The notes below the pieces were generated by a model. It had not been told where the DNA came from, searched no databases, and saw nothing but the letters and a program-made list of their open reading frames with translations. Position numbers and translations under genes: made by a program. From Desulfobacterales bacterium (GTDB lineage Bacteria; Desulfobacterota; Desulfobacteria; Desulfobacterales; Desulfobacteraceae): a stretch of DNA of 14,159 bases. The DNA lies in assembly GCA_022361315.1 (NCBI GenBank), contig JAKSBB010000479.1, positions 1-14,159 of the forward strand, read 5' to 3'. Of this stretch, positions 14,086-14,159 are shown piece after piece (position 1 is the first letter of the stretch; the number at the start of each line of letters is the position of its first letter).

Positions 14086-14159
14086 TTAAGATTTCAGTAA
14101 AAACATAAGGGATAAACATCGTGATATGTTAGTTGATATGAGATTTTTCCAAATTTTGA
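14086..14159. other. AT-rich end of the window, no supported gene
   Basis: Seventy-four AT-rich bases beyond the palindrome. A plus-strand ATG at 14126 is open to the edge (11 codons) behind AAGGGA at 14107-14112, but spacing is long and the frame too short to judge. It could be the start of a divergent gene. Confidence 0.3.

Overview
The window reads as a piece of a sulfate-reducing Desulfobacterota chromosome, most likely Desulfobacteraceae-like. This is inferred from protein style and gene content: an HdrA/MvhD/MetV/MetF cluster of the Wood-Ljungdahl methyl branch next to a dense set of PAS-type histidine kinases. It is moderately GC-rich, and every convincing gene lies on the minus strand, so transcription runs from the high-coordinate end to the low. 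I see no tRNA, rRNA, CRISPR array or insertion sequence.

Region 1 (13.9 to 7.85 kb) is a five-gene C1/electron-transfer operon. In order of transcription it has a divergent MetF paralogue (13025-13897), a very large HdrA-type flavoprotein with two FAD modules (9896-12934), an MvhD-type [2Fe-2S] protein (9462-9896), the zinc/iron-sulfur subunit MetV (8773-9435) and canonical MetF (7850-8773). One-base TAATG overlaps link hdrA to mvhD and metV to metF. The set resembles the HdrCBA-MvhD-MetVF methylene-tetrahydrofolate reductase complex known from Moorella, but HdrB and HdrC are absent, HdrA is enlarged and a second MetF-like subunit is added. The paralogue has lost a residue that E. coli MetF uses to bind folate. 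Upstream (13898-14159) is an elaborate control region: a perfect 15-bp-arm palindrome overlapping the -35 box of a good promoter, then a leader of about 130 nt with repeats that could form alternative hairpins.

Region 2 (7.85 to 3.0 kb) is a signalling operon: a stand-alone receiver (7304-7690), an unusual protein with ACT-like segments (6223-7158), a double-PAS histidine kinase (4604-6226, overlapping the ACT gene by ATGA) and a receiver-PAS-kinase hybrid (3028-4572). It ends in a clear intrinsic terminator (2951-3003). Tandem hairpins without good U-tracts separate it from region 1, so read-through from the C1 operon is possible.

Region 3 (2.87 kb to the left edge) is a two-gene two-component system: a GAF-PAS histidine kinase (1206-2867), whose real start is probably a GTG downstream of the terminator, and a sigma-54 activator of the NtrC family (1-1203, cut by the window edge).

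Taken together, the window pairs a putative flavin-based methylene-THF reductase/electron-bifurcation module with three histidine kinases, three receiver domains, an ACT-type sensor candidate and a sigma-54 activator. Regulation of one by the other is inference from position only.
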